Of a stretch of 64,000 nt of DNA, positions 11,311 through 25,498 are shown piece after piece (position 1 is the stretch's first letter; every line of letters starts with the position of its first letter). The stretch comes from Paragonimus skrjabini miyazakii (taxonomy: Eukaryota > Platyhelminthes > Trematoda > Plagiorchiida > Troglotrematidae). The stretch is from positions 114,102 through 178,101 of the forward strand of contig JTDE01000204.1 in the NCBI GenBank assembly GCA_014338405.1, written 5' to 3'. Position numbers and translations under genes: made by a program. Under the pieces are notes generated by a model. That model was not told the origin of the DNA, did not search any database, and saw only the letters and a list, made by a program, of their open reading frames with translations.

Positions 11311-14300
11311 GATGACTACCCTGGGGATTTTTAACCATCTTAAACAATTCATTTTGCCAATACTTAGTGTTTGCATCATAAGCACTAAAATGTAAACCTC
11401 ATGAATCTCGTTTACTTCCTTTGGCATTTCTGAGGATGTAAGATCATGCAACTGAAAGCAATATCAAACATTGTAAATCCGAAGACCACTCTATGGAGAA
11501 AAACGAAACGAAGTACGTTTGAAGTAAAAAAATTAACTTAAGTATTGCCTTGTCACGGAGTGTTTGCAAACAAACCATTCGACATTCGTCCACGATCACT
11601 TATGTGTTTATCCATACCTACGAAGTAAAACCGTCTGGAGTACTACGCAAGTGGAGTGGGATGTTTTGGTTTCAACCGGAAGTGTCACACGGTAATTTAT
11701 TTAGCACTCAAAAGTTTCAAAGATAGTTTATAGCACTGTGCATATATCAAGTTTTTTTCTCAAGTACGAGGTAGTCAATGAGTAGATGTGCGAGAGCGAA
11801 TACAGAGTCAGCGATAGAATAAAAACGATTTATCTGCTAAAGAAATATATGGTAGGTTTCACCTACCGTAGGATTAATGTTTCTTATAAGTCTCTTTCGA
11901 GAAGTAGTGACCGCAATATCGCTCTTATCAAAGCTTGACAGTAATCAATTTATTTGTTGTCACCGTTATAACTCAGGATGTGCCTCCTGAGTAATAAATA
12001 TATCTATCACTGAGACATTAAATTCACATCAGCCGGAAATAATTGTTAAGTTACATTTGATCGAAGGTAATGATATGTTGTGAGTATAAAAGGCTTTAGG
12101 AAAGAGCTCAATGGTGGATAGTTTGATCTCTGACTAGACTCGAACCAGGAAAAGAGAGAAATTGTCCATGGTCAGAAAAAGAAATACACATAAGTTGCTT
12201 CTCAACGCCGTATGTATTGTTGGAATACCTCGTTTTGCGTAGTATCATCGTTTCTTATAGTGTTCAAAACTTTTGAGGAAACGATTCGAACGTAAATCCT
12301 CTTATGCCTGCAACCGAGTCCAATATATCCGTTTGTTTCCGTGGATGAATTGATTTAACACTTACCAGGTATGGACATTATGTTACTTTTAACTCCCATA
12401 AAACTCAGCGTTGAAAGCAAATTCTACCCTCATATAACAAGTCCGTCGAATGGTTCATTTTCAAACCATGTTAGAATAAATTGGCGTTATGTGTGCAGCA
12501 ATTATTGTAGTTGAAATATTCATTTCGCTTCAACGAGTGAAACTCGGATGTGGGTTATAAACTGAATGGCAGGATTTTGCATATCTCGTGGCTATGGATT
12601 AAACCTGACTGCAGAAGAGATGTGCAATGCTGTAGTTGAAATCTGTTGCTGAAGCAAAGTTGTTTTGGATATAAGAGGCACAATTTTGAGGATGTTTCAC
12701 AGTGATATTGTATCATGACTGAAAACAAAAGTCAAACTCGGTATGGGTTGCTGTATTTTAGTCGGAATCCTACATTACAGTTGTTGCAAAAACAGAACGA
12801 AGGAACTCGTATTGGCAGCTGACACTGTTTCCCGCATAATCACAGCGAACTGGTTGTGATTAGGCCTGTTATTAAAATGAATAAGAGCCACCAGTCGAGC
12901 CTTTTTCAATGGTCGAATTGGTTTAATCTTACACTAATTTTTACCACATCGACATTTTTGAGAAATATTTACATCCTCACGGAGAACCCTATAGAATACG
13001 TGTGTGTTTAAATGCAACAGGTAAGTACAGACTTTTATACTTTTGTTCGGTACAATATCTTACAAATTTGTAAATATTTTGTACGTTATGGTTTGTTGAA
13101 CAGAGCTTGATTTTATAGTTTTCCTATATTATTCCACCACTGTAGAATGACAGGCAAATCTTTCGTAAAATATTGCCTCCGCTGATCGAAATAAAAAGCT
13201 CTGAAAGATTGCTCTTGTGATTGATATATGCGTCCAGTTTGCTTGTCTATTGCAAGAAATGTATCATAAAAGTGTCAGTCTGGCACGCACCTGCTATGTA
13301 CGTATCACGTGCTACCTAACTATTTATCATGTAGCCAGAATTAGTTTGGAAAATATCATTACTCCAGATGGTCGTCAGTTGACATTCGTCTTGCAAAATA
13401 GTCTAGATCACTTTTCTTAAACTTTATCTACACAGCGTCAAGTATTGAGTAAGATCGTTATTTGCGATGCCAGTTGCAGAGTTTAGTATCAGGTTATTAC
13501 AAAGCTGCATATCAACTTGGTTAATGTTAGCCATATACCTCGAACATTGCTAATCGGAACAAATCACAGGTGTAAACAGAGTGGAATACAATCCAATGAT
13601 CTACTGTGTACTTAACTTAACCAGGCTCACAAAAGCTTACAAATGCTAAAGTGTCTACAAATACGTCAACCAGAATATTCCATAACCTTTGATAAGTTAG
13701 GAGCAGCTAAGAAACCGCTAGACACATCTTGATTAAAACCATTCGATAACATTTTGATTTTTTTAAAATTATTCACAACTGCCTTCATTAATTCAGATGC
13801 TTGTATAACTCATTGGTTGTTATTTGATTAGGATGCAATGAATGCCTTGGGAATGTAGGTTTATAAAACTTTATAAAACGGCTCCAACAACTAAATAGAA
13901 AAATAGTTTCTGTGAGAATTTCCGAGAAGCTTTATGAAGGACTCGCAGGTCTCATACCGGGGACAGTGTCATATGTGACTATACGCTGAGTGAGTTCTAA
14001 ATACATTGTACATCCTGTTGTGAATTAACTATTGATGAGTACCATTAAGAAAAATCATTAATTTATGTTCGACACCTTGTGACTTGCTTCGGAGTTACAC
14101 TTCGTATGCAGTTTAGTAAGCCATCCGCCTCCACACTTCGGTGTACATGGTTAAATTTTGAAAGCTAGACCAGTTATTTTCTCACTTGGATTGACATGAT
14201 TTAGTGAACTGGGAGGTATTTCGCTTCTGGTTTTGATACATCTTTCCTATTTTTCCAGATATGCAGCAGCTTTTTGAAATTACCACTTTATTCATTAATA

Positions 14301-16434
14301 AACGTGGTAGTAATCTTTCAACTTTTTATTCATTATAACACCCTTTCATGTTTGCATGTGCATATAAAACATTGAGAATTTTACCGTGAATATGAAACCC
14401 TAATGTTGATGAATACAATACGGTATTGAGTGGCTAAAGTTTATCACATCACTGGATGATCATCAGTGCCACTGTAATTCATGAACTGATTATTTTCACA
14501 CTAATAAATAACCGCATTATAGTAGCTTATAGAACTTTTTACTCCCTAACAGACGATTGGACATTGTCTTCATAATGCAGTCAACGCTTCGTTAGCTTAA
14601 TTGACCACGTTATCATTTATATCAGTAAACATTATTCTGTATTCGAACACTTAACTGTGAGTTTGCTTAAAGCACCCTTTGTCAACATTTTCTGGCCAAC
14701 GTGGCGTAGTGAATTAGTGAAAATAAACATTTACTGTGCATCGTTTATTTTATATTCGGAGTAGATTTCCTTTCCCTATGTTCGGTTATTTTCCATAGTA
14801 TTAAGTTCTTATTAAAATCATAATGGAGAAGGTTCACTAGGTCCGTCCATCTCAGATCGGTTCGGTTTTCGGGTTTGACCGGAAGCCAAAACCTCTTTTG
14901 TGTCTTTGCAATACCTTCCACTATACACGTTTCACAATGATGACTATCAAAGTACTGAGTTCGAGTTGTGGATAAACAATTCTACTTTGATGACTTGGTC
15001 CTATTTTTTGGACAAGCTCCGGTTTTACTTACTGGCAGAAATCTAGTTGATTTTGAGGGTGACATGTCACTTGATAACACGAGTGTATGCAGGTTGTCAA
15101 CTGATAGTGAAACGTTTGCAGATAATGAAAAGGATTACGTAATCGGCCTTGAAGCCAGCCCTTACCTACACACCTATGTGAACCGTGATTTCAATAGGCA
15201 TGCAAAGTCGGAGAGACTCTGAAGTAATTTTATAAATAAAACCTTCTTTGAAATCCATTAAAATTCCAGTATAAAACTGTCAAGGAAATGATACTATTTG
15301 GAACTATTTGACTACTCGTAAAAAGCGAAAGGATCTCTTTTTTATTTGTGGTTCTGAGTAAAGATAATATGGATGGCATAATACGTTTTCTGTGACATAT
15401 CTGGTTTTCTGTCAAAGACGAAAAATTACGGTATTTTTTAAAAACTTCTCTAAGCTTGGTGAAGAAAGCAAAAGATGGCGTAATGCAACTGTCAAATCAT
15501 TTCGAGCACACAGCGAAGGTTTTTTATGAAATATCAAAGCCTCAGTGCACGTGAATAATTTCATTCAAAGTCAAGTGGTTAGTCTAAACGATCAAATTTT
15601 TCTGGGCTGTCTGGTCTGAGCTAAACAGCTTGCTAATGACGTAGCCGAACTCATTTTGGCCTACCGCCGATCTGTTCCGTGGATTATATACTATAGATTT
15701 GACTTACGATTCCCGATCAGTTTCTATAGCATCTCCTTCAAATTACCAGCGTATGTGTCACCGTAGCGGCAGGAGAATGTATAAATATGTATTTGATTGG
15801 AAATAGCACGCATCTGTTGAGCACAGTTGGATACAGCCAAACCTGGATAATGGTCAGAGATATTCCGTAACTCAGGAGCACACATTCCAGATAGTTACCG
15901 CACACTGATGAAGTACATTCATGAAGTTTAATTGTGCTTCTCTCCAATGTTGTGTCGTACTCAGGTTACTGGACATAGTCCTTATCAATCAAATTGTCGA
16001 TCACATTCAAGATCTATCCGAACTGCAAGGATACGGGCCTACCTCACAATCTTGAAATACAGACTAATTCTTTCAATCAGTTACCCATCAAACGCAGCTG
16101 TGTACCATTTCAACAAGCACTGTATGAAGGAGAAGCTTCTATCCGCAATTATTTTGACAGAAGATGAGAAGTAGGCTAAGCTGTAGCCTGGTCACTGTCC
16201 ATTTGGCTTGGCTAACCAAAACCAAAGTTGTTCTCGCATCGGAACACTAGCTAAATCGTTTCAGACTATCAGCTTTACGAGTGTTGAGAAGTGTCGACAC
16301 GTGGAATTTTCGAAGAAATTGATGGTACACTAACTCACTACAAATCCGAAAGACTACCACTTTGGGTATGACAATCTCGAGTACCTTTCAGCTGGACCAT
16401 TGCTCTCACTTCATTACTTCCACTTGATTCTGTT
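11311..16434. other. Long stretch without a supported gene
   Basis: AT-rich and mostly closed in all frames. The one item worth noting is a plus-strand ORF at 14968-15222 (84 codons, acidic, serine-rich C-terminal half) whose stop is followed within about 15 bases by a perfect AATAAA (15235-15240). It could be the terminal exon of an undetected gene, but no convincing acceptor precedes it and a TGA lies just upstream. Confidence 0.5.
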
Positions 16435-17400
16435 NNNNNNNNNNNNNNNNNNNNNNNNNNNNNNNNNNNNNNNNNNNNNNNNNNNNNNNNNNNNNNNNNN
16501 NNNNNNNNNNNNNNNNNNNNNNNNNNNNNNNNNNNNNNNNNNNNNNNNNNNNNNNNNNNNNNNNNNNNNNNNNNNNNNNNNNNNNNNNNNNNNNNNNNNN
16601 NNNNNNNNNNNNNNNNNNNNNNNNNNNNNNNNNNNNNNNNNNNNNNNNNNNNNNNNNNNNNNNNNNNNNNNNNNNNNNNNNNNNNNNNNNNNNNNNNNNN
16701 NNNNNNNNNNNNNNNNNNNNNNNNNNNNNNNNNNNNNNNNNNNNNNNNNNNNNNNNNNNNNNNNNNNNNNNNNNNNNNNNNNNNNNNNNNNNNNNNNNNN
16801 NNNNNNNNNNNNNNNNNNNNNNNNNNNNNNNNNNNNNNNNNNNNNNNNNNNNNNNNNNNNNNNNNNNNNNNNNNNNNNNNNNNNNNNNNNNNNNNNNNNN
16901 NNNNNNNNNNNNNNNNNNNNNNNNNNNNNNNNNNNNNNNNNNNNNNNNNNNNNNNNNNNNNNNNNNNNNNNNNNNNNNNNNNNNNNNNNNNNNNNNNNNN
17001 NNNNNNNNNNNNNNNNNNNNNNNNNNNNNNNNNNNNNNNNNNNNNNNNNNNNNNNNNNNNNNNNNNNNNNNNNNNNNNNNNNNNNNNNNNNNNNNNNNNN
17101 NNNNNNNNNNNNNNNNNNNNNNNNNNNNNNNNNNNNNNNNNNNNNNNNNNNNNNNNNNNNNNNNNNNNNNNNNNNNNNNNNNNNNNNNNNNNNNNNNNNN
17201 NNNNNNNNNNNNNNNNNNNNNNNNNNNNNNNNNNNNNNNNNNNNNNNNNNNNNNNNNNNNNNNNNNNNNNNNNNNNNNNNNNNNNNNNNNNNNNNNNNNN
17301 NNNNNNNNNNNNNNNNNNNNNNNNNNNNNNNNNNNNNNNNNNNNNNNNNNNNNNNNNNNNNNNNNNNNNNNNNNNNNNNNNNNNNNNNNNNNNNNNNNNN
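16435..17400. other. Assembly gap (run of N)
   Basis: 966 consecutive undetermined bases. Open frames spanning it on both strands are artefacts of translating N. Confidence 0.99.
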
Positions 17401-20400
17401 AAAATGTTGAATATATTGATAGATTATCGGGGACTAACGTGTGAACGGTGCCGTCATCTGACCAAGGTTTATAAGAGAAGGAAATTAACAAACAGATGCA
17501 GTGGAACTCCAAACAAAGTAATCTTACATATTCCATCCTTTTCTGCTTACAAAGTGAAAGTGGATCGATAGAGATTTTCACAAACTTAGACAGGTGTACC
17601 GGAAAGCAAGTTTCACGTTACTTTTTCTTTCATTCCAAACCGGGATATTTATTCGTTGTGTTTGTATGGCCTTGAAATTAAGTGTCAAATCTGCTGGTTT
17701 ATGAAAACAGCCGAACGGCTGATGTTGTATTTCTGTCTGGTTTGCCCTATGTTTCTATCTCAGTTAAGAGAAGCAGCAATAGATGCATGTGTTGGTTTAT
17801 ATTGTCATTCTACAATAGGCTAACCCGTCGTGGTTGCATGGCTGGAACAACTGACTTTCATCTCCGTGTTACTATTGATTGTAATCATAGCGACAGGCCA
17901 TCAGATGTGAGTAGCTAACGGGTAAGGTCCCAGTAGTTACCTTCATAAACGATCAGTACGTCGGACTACAGTGGATGTCATCAAACTGAATTAGCACACT
18001 GTTGACAAATGTGTGTGTACGTTAGCTGCCAGTGACCCATAGGACTGACTTTTCGGTTACATGGTATACATTTTACCTTCTATATTTTATTGCTTTATGT
18101 GTAAGTGGTTTACGTTTATTGCCCCGGAATGTCCAACTATTTGATAATGTCGGTATATCTTTGTATATATTTAATTTACAAAAAAAGAACGTCTTCCGCA
18201 CACTTTTGCGCCATGAAATAAATTTCGTCCTCTAAAGAACAGGAAACACGAACATATGAGCAGATAATCCCTTTCTGCCAAGCAGAAACCTATGAACCGA
18301 CGGCTAATATAATCCGGAATGTATTGAGGGTCCGACAGTGACAGGTTTTTCGAGTAGTTTTTCCAGCAGGCAATTATATTTGAATTTGCTTGAACAAGCA
18401 CAGATAAGACAAAACTGTTTTTTGCACAAATATACTTTAATTCCTCAAATTCCAATTGAAAACATTTGAAGAATCAGCACCATTATTACAAAAAGCAGAA
18501 TTTTCCAGAATCTGCCTAAGTTAATAACCACTAATATTTCACATAAGGTTTTACAAAGAATATACATGTCAGTATGCCAGCAAAGGGACATTCATTTTGG
18601 TGAAAAGAACATCAACTATTAGTGCTAATTAACTTGAACAGCTGTCGTTACTTGACGCACTAATCGCCATGAAAATTCATATAAGCTACAACATTTCATA
18701 CTAATTACCGCTTGCTAAATTATTACCCGGTTACATAAAAGAAGATTGTAATATGTTGCAATCAGAACGTATTTTTATTTTAAGCTGATCAGTCAGTAAG
18801 ACTTCATAAGTGAATTGAAACTATCTATGTGATTGGTAAGACCTGATAGGAGGATGCTTGTTTGGAGTCAACAGATTAGTGACTACACCAGAAATCATGT
18901 TATTGTTCATGTAGCATTGTGTTACTGTATCTAAATAACTTGTGGTTCGGTCATGTTTAATATGGAACCAGAAGTAATCTGGTCGATAACCACAGTATAT
19001 TAGCACGTGGACTAAATTTCGCCTTCTGATGAATAATCTATTCTTTCCCCGCGTCAGTCATTAGCTGCAGCACAGAAAATGAGAGGATGTCACAAGCTTG
19101 GATTACTCATGGTTGATACATCTACTGTGTCTGGCATCAGTAGACAACAGTAGACCCCAGAAGTAACTTGGTATTGCTTATTTCAGTTGGTGTCTGTGTA
19201 AGAAGTGACAGAATAACATACTTCAAATTGACTGTAACACTGAACAAGCTTTTCAATAGATATACTAGTCAGTCGAAACAAGATACCAAGTCTTTCTTAA
19301 TCAGTTTGAGTGAGGGGGAAATAATGGTGCCAGTTGTGTTGGTGTCACTGCCTATTCTCATGTTTAGCAGAATTTTATCTGCGAGAAACATACATACTCT
19401 AACTGTAGGCGTCAACATTATGTAGATCAATATTCAAAAGATTCCAGACGTACTTGGACCCGTTACATAATTTTACGTTTCTGATATAGCAAATTAGCAC
19501 CTTCAACTATTTAGTAACGACCAACGTTAACATCCAGTGTGTAAGTACAATCCAACAGTGCTCTATTTCACGACAGGTGAGTAGCTCACGTTTGATAGGA
19601 TTGGACATGTTTGAGAAGAAAAGGTTTTGGTGTTGGCGTTAATTATGTTCAATTAAGCAATACTGTGGGTTTCCACCTCAGAAAATGAGCCACAAATCTG
19701 AAGTCAGCAAAATTTTTCATGATGTATTGAACGCGCTGTCTGGACACAAGAAATGTTAATACAGGCTCTGTACGAAATATGCATATATATGCCATGACCA
19801 CACGTGTCCAACCATGGTTCTGCACAACGTGCAATAATGTACAGGTGACGTAAAAGCACCTACGATTAGATAACTCCCGCACAGGTCAAAAGACGATCAC
19901 TACTTTTCATGGGGAAGATAGCTATGCCTGACGAGGAGTCAATTAACTATAAGCAATATGAAACATGATCGCTGGAAGTGCCGGTCACATCCGACCAGAC
20001 TATCGGTCGCTAGTAAGAGGTCACCCGTGTACTGATTTGACTTCTGCTCGAATGGTTTGACTGGTCTTATACAAGTTCAGGAGACAAGTTGAACTTTTTA
20101 TAGGCATTCGGATAGTGAATAAATGAGCAAAACTGTGAACGTATGCAACTGTTGGCTAGGCGACCTTGTTCATGGGGTAGCCATACATGACTAATAATAA
20201 ACATGTAATCGGCGCTTGTAGACCATTAGTAAACAATAATTTGTCTGTTACATTTTTCGGCATGAAAAAGCACCAAACCTCATGGCAGTACGGGTGTTTG
20301 CATTGTTTATGCATCCCTTGATGAAAAGTTTACCCGGTTTATTAGTTTGGAGGAGCACAATTCTCCTCAAACTCATTACGGCCAATCCAGGTTGAAGGAA

Positions 20401-22232
20401 ACATTTTACGCTGGTTCAGTGAAGGATTGAGATGATACAAATTAAGTAAACGTGAACCAAATTTGTTGCTTAGGATGCCAGTGAATAAAGTACACTGGAA
20501 GAAGATTCCGTTTGGACAGGTGAGAAGGGATCAAGATAGAAAGCAGAGAGTATGTGGTGCATGCTGTATATCGTGATTCTGTCCACTGGTTAGAATCGTA
20601 AAGGTTTCAGTTGATTCAACCAGGATGGCGGATTTGAGCACTACCTTCTAACGTTGACAGAACATGAGAGCAGATAGGTTTTGTTTGCTGATACTAATCA
20701 CTGGGGCATCCGCAGCTGTTTTGTAGGATATGATTTTCTAGCGCTAGTCTACCCTGTGAGAAATTGCGTAGATGATACTGGGTCCTTCTGCAAAATGTCT
20801 GTCATGCACGGTAAATCGCAGTTCACTCGGTAGACTGTCTGGGATTAGCATAATTAACATAATATATGTTCTACTGTTCGATTATAAGTAGTCATAACAA
20901 TGACCGAAATTTCATTTTCCAATTGTACAACGGAATGTTCGTGTATGTCTGGAAGTTGAGAAGCAGTGGCCTAGTTCGTATTCGGGCACACCAGCGGGCA
21001 TTCAAACTAAAACGGGTTTAACCTCAATCATCACATACGCGACTCAGATCCAGGAATCGAAGTTCAAAGTAGAAGGTTGTGATACAACTAATTTAGCGAC
21101 TTCTTACTTGTGTGATGTTCAATGTCAAATCATACTCCGACTTATCAACAGTAATATTTCAAAAATTGCTTGAATGAATTACTCATCCTTGATGTTCAAC
21201 TGTCGTTGCATATCGATAGCTTCCTTATTATCCGACCGAAGCAGTCCACTGCTGAAATATGAGTAACCGAGTGTTCAGGAAATCTGTTGTCAGTTAAATG
21301 GCAATGACATCACTCACCCAGTCGAACAAAACTATTACTGACAATTCGCTGTTAATGTGTGTCATCTGCTGTCAGAAAAGTTTTAACAAACCTGTCTGCG
21401 GTGGTCGTTGAGCGCTTATCCTCTAAATATAACTTATGAAATCTGCGTTTCTGTGGTACGTAGTTTGTGCACATTAATGGACGTGCTCTGGCTGAGTGGC
21501 CCTGCAGTAATTGTTTAACAGACAATTATTTTTTGATAATTTCAACTAACACCGTCATTACTAGTAATAAGTCAACATCACTTGAACAATGACATTAGGT
21601 ACGGCTGTGTTGTAGCATGTAATACCAGAACACAGGATTGAAAATCTGGGACGAATGATGAATGTTGTATGGATAATCGATAAGTATTTACCAAGCAAAA
21701 TTTGAACGACGTTCACCAGTAAGCGTACAAAAGATCCTTCCATTTCACTCTACGCATCAAGCTACTCGGCTATCGCATGTCTGTCAATAATCAACAGGTG
21801 TACGTAAGGCAAGAACAATGAAATAGACTGTCACCTTGATCAGATTTATGAGATTTAGTCATAAAATTTGAAACAGTAGGGCTGTAAGTTGTGTGATGGG
21901 ATCGACATATATAAGTAATATATATATATAGCCCTGCATGCTCATGCGGTGTTCCAGAGCACATACTATGTGTGTTTAGAAGAATTGCATTGGCCTCTGT
22001 GATTGCCAATAAACGGTCATTGATCTATTGAGTAAACCACGCAATCTCGATAAAAGAGATACAGCAAATCGGTCACAATGATTTCATGGATTTGCACAAG
22101 TGAATTGGTAGTGATCACATGCGAGTGACCTTCTGTCGATCCTCGCAATAGTCACAAATAAAAACGACGTACGTAAATATGGTAGCAGGTCAAGGCAGCA
22201 TAATCTCCGGCTGAAGCAAACAGAAAACGCAG
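17401..22232. other. Long stretch without a supported gene
   Basis: No exon I would defend. On the minus strand a pyrimidine-rich acceptor at 18232-18233 precedes a 17-codon open tail ending at TAA (18176-18178) with ATTAAA just after it, a possible tiny terminal exon, but no upstream donor of matching phase is clear. A short AT dinucleotide run lies near 21905-21931. Confidence 0.5.
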
Positions 22233-22589
22233 TTGAGCTACGAAGCGGGATTTGTTTATCACTGCCCTAGGTCTTTTGGCCTTGGTTCTACCGAGCTGTC
22301 ATCTTCGGAAGAAAACGACATAGTAACAGACCTTCCGTCTACAGTTCGCGGTCTATTTGCTTTTGCATTCGATAGCGTGTCTGTGAATGACGAGCAGGGA
22401 ACAGCTTTGAAGAGAATTGAACTTTTCCTGCTTAAGTCACAAGTTAAGCATGTTTTAACAACTTTTTATATCGAACATATCGGAAGACGTCTTTTTTCTC
22501 AACGGTACACTATTATCATATTTTTTTATAATATCCGGTCAATGTCGCACCACAGTACACTTTCCTTTGCAACTTGGCTTTCGCGATAG
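22233..22589 (+). CDS. Candidate coding ORF, unrecognised
   Basis: A 118-codon open stretch starting immediately after an AG (22231-22232) and ending in TAG. The first 70 codons are noticeably richer in GC and polar/acidic residues (an SSSEEND-like segment near residues 24-30) than the AT-rich tail, so a real exon, if present, probably stops near a GTTAAG donor around 22443 rather than at the TAG. No family is recognised, no signal peptide or cysteine pattern is seen, and no start methionine is present at the beginning, so it would be an internal exon in phase 0. ORFs of this length are expected by chance at a rate of a few per window of this composition; composition change is the main argument in favour. 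Confidence 0.28.
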   Translation: MSYEAGFVYHCPRSFGLGSTELSSSEENDIVTDLPSTVRGLFAFAFDSVSVNDEQGTALKRIELFLLKSQVKHVLTTFYIEHIGRRLFSQRYTIIIFFYNIRSMSHHSTLSFATWLSR

Positions 22590-22977
22590 CACATTTGAAT
22601 TCGTCTTAAAACTCAACTTTTGTGGGTCGTTCAGGTCCAAACAAAAGGGGGAATAATTTAGAAGTGGAGTTAAGATGCACTGGTATTTCAGTGAAACTAT
22701 CCCATTCACACGCCACACAGGCGTGTTAACTAATGAAACACTCTGTAGCTTCACTATGAAGGTATCAGCTAATAATGGGTCATGCGAAAATCATATTATT
22801 GATATTGTAGCGAAAAGGCGTCCAATAAAGCACAATCTTTATTGTCCAACACGCTAGTTCACATGCTACGCTCGCACTCGCGTTTATGAGTCAGCATTCC
22901 AGTCCACCACACCCCCAGGTTTCCGTTCACGCGTCGTGTGCACTTCTGCTCGGTTTAGGTGTGTGATAGACGCCGTC

Positions 22978-23325
22978 CATCTGGGGGGTTTCTGCCTACC
23001 CTTCTTCGTCCATTGGTCCGATTCCATTGAGCAATGGCTCATCCGGTCGCTCGTGTTGTTCTCCTTCTATCCACAATGGGCTCTGATCGTATTCCACGAT
23101 GTTGTTGAAATATTTCCCCGAGTGTTGGAATAATCGAACCTCCGATTTCGTCGTCCATTCTATTTTGCCTGCCATGTCTCGCCCGTTGGTCAGATCCGGT
23201 CGAGCGATGACTCATCCGATTGCCCCCTTGTCCGCCATTTGATCATTGAGGGTTTGTCGACGTGTCTCCCTTCCACGTTGAGGTATTCCGCCTAGTTTTT
23301 GAATACTTGCACCTCCTGCCTGGCA
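22978..23325. repeat. Diverged two-unit tandem duplication, period about 173 bp, GC-rich
   Basis: Two consecutive units align: the landmarks TCATCCG (23039 and 23212) and CCTCC (about 23139 and 23312) are both 173 bases apart, and the sequence between them agrees in blocks with many substitutions. The region is clearly richer in GC and in pyrimidines than its surroundings, so it is probably foreign to the local background, for example part of a satellite or of a transposon's untranslated region. No coding frame is conserved between the two units. Confidence 0.65.
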
Positions 23326-23486
23326 ATCCACCACAATACGTCCTTGTATGTGTGAAAATAGCCTAAAGTAAATATCTTACTGCGACAACATGCCAGCCGT
23401 TTGAACTTATCTATTCGCATCTCCGAACTGATGCATTTGCAGTCAAAGTTCCAAACGAGAATTCCAACATTTCATCCGAGTGAGAG

Positions 23487-23745
23487 TGAAAGCTTCCATC
23501 GTAAGCACAGTTACTTCCTAAATTCCAGCGTGAACTGGTTGAGAAATCCTTTCGGGGCAGTCGATTCCCCGGATCATTTGGTGGATTCCATATGAGACAG
23601 TGAGACGGGTGAGTAACAGAGCACAAATACGAAATTTCCGGGCTCCCGATGTGGGTTCGTAGCTGAGCTGGTACAGCCCTTGTCGTGTTGAGGCATGCTG
23701 TTTCTGTTGCTGGTTTGAATCCAGTCAAAGACCTGACTTTTCACA
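23487..23745 (+). mobile_element. tRNA-derived SINE-like repeat, family 1, plus orientation
   Basis: Contains an A-box-like stretch (TAGCTGAGCTGGTACAGC at about 23652-23669) and a B-box-like stretch (GGTTTGAATCC at about 23711-23721). The same sequence, reversed, occurs at 53936-54165 and 54185-54385. Homology to those copies extends about 150 bases upstream of the tRNA-like part, so the unit is longer than a minimal SINE head. The 105-codon minus-strand ORF over this element is the translated repeat, not a gene. Confidence 0.75.
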
Positions 23746-25498
23746 GTTGAAACTCATCTAATATCAAAAACACAACTTAGGCAGTGAATCACTAACTTGT
23801 ATATGGGTGAATTTATTAGGTTGGCCAGCCAGATGGCACTTGTACATTATTGCAAATTACTCGTGTACATCGGTCGCAGGGTTACTCAGTTTCCGTGCAT
23901 CCCGTGCAATCCTTCAACTTTCAGAATTACAGCGCCTAACGGCCTATTTCTTTTAAGAGTCAATTAGTGTGCTATCATTGTTCTTTCTACTAATAGCTAC
24001 TGGCGTCCTGTTCATTTGCTGTGTCTAAAAGTTTTGTTTTTACTTGCCGACAACTGATCTATTCTATTTATAGAAAGGGTTTTCCTAAGACGACTATTAG
24101 TTCACATTTGTTTGTTCTGTATACTGTTTTATTCGCACACGTTCTTAATAACTTCTGGAAACTCAGTCTTCCTGATCAGTATGCTGCTAGTTACGTTTCT
24201 CAGGTGAGCACCCATGGTATGTTGAAACTAATGTAATTTTTCGCAACTGAAGACGGTTACTGATGGTTTACCTGATCAGAAAGGTATCGAAAAAGGTCTA
24301 AATATCACTCTCCCACTCAGAATTTAGGAGAAAAATAATGTGCATGTTTTACTGATAAAAATGTAGGGGCTAATTTAACAATCGATAATGGGGATAGGAG
24401 TAGCAAAGTAAAAATTCTGATTTCTGGGAATTAGATTTGCTTGGAATGGACCGATCTCATACCACCACTGTCTTCAATAATCATCGGTTGACTGAAATCT
24501 GCTAAGCATGAACTCCGAATTAGCGTTCTCAACTGGGTGATAATTATGTTGTCTTCATCAAGACAACATTTTATTCTTTGTCTAAACAGGATTTTTTGGT
24601 CGTGCACGAGTCCTCCTGGTTTGGAGTTGAATAGTACAGTGGAGTCTCGATGATGTTAACGTGGTTCCATCGAAAAATGTTTCGGTTTTCTCCCGCAACT
24701 CCTAATCGCTTTTCATATTCCTGCAGAAACTCAATGACAGTGTTTGTTTTAGTCAAGTGAATATTCAACCAAATATGCCTATTAAGCCATTTCGTTAAGG
24801 CGGAGTCTGTGGTTCGTTTGATTACCTTGCATAGATCATGCTTTTGTCACAAGAATAAATGTTACGGACTGCCTGTTATTCATGCGTAAAATCTCTTTCT
24901 TCATGAATGCGCTGTCTATCGTGCACGGTGAACTGGCAATATGATGCATACTTCAGCTTGAAAATGAAACACAGAAAACAAGCATGTTTGCTTTGTGTGT
25001 TTCCACATGACTGGCGCGGCATAAATGCGATGAACGATATTTGCTTGGTAAACAATTGTGAGTTCACTGTCAGAAACTAATGTGCACGTGTTTTGTCCAC
25101 AAGTTAACTGTATACACTACGTGCAGTACATACAACTATTCAGGAGCACACTTCGTCAGTTATTTTGAATTAACATCAACATGATTTACTCATGGAAAAC
25201 AGATGTCCACTGTACTGAGTTATGCGCTTTTGGTTCTACTTTTAACTGACTGAAGTCATTTGCATCGAACCGACTTTCGCGCTCACGCTTATGGCTAATA
25301 CCACAGCCGGAAACGTCCCGTTCATGGACCTTCCGTTTGCAGCGTGGAGTTTATTTTTGTAAGGCTTGTATATTTATGTCTATCACTTCAGATCAGATCT
25401 TTTAAATGATCTGGAATTCGAGTAAAATTCGAAACTCTAAGCAATTCAAGCCATACAAAGTGTTATGAAAGCTACCTTTTGTTTAACATTGATTAAAT
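23746..25498. other. No supported gene
   Basis: AT-rich sequence with only short background ORFs. I see no repeat shared with other parts of the window. Confidence 0.5.

Noticed and set aside
16400..17581. Two long ORFs of 336 and 391 codons on opposite strands
   Set aside because: They consist almost wholly of the N run; the real flanking codons are few and meaningless.
18176..18455. Minus-strand 94-codon ORF and a 17-codon terminal exon candidate
   Set aside because: The acceptor is good, but no upstream donor of compatible phase is evident, and the ORF itself crosses the acceptor's pyrimidine tract.
21905..21931. AT dinucleotide run as a notable repeat
   Set aside because: Short and ordinary for AT-rich DNA.
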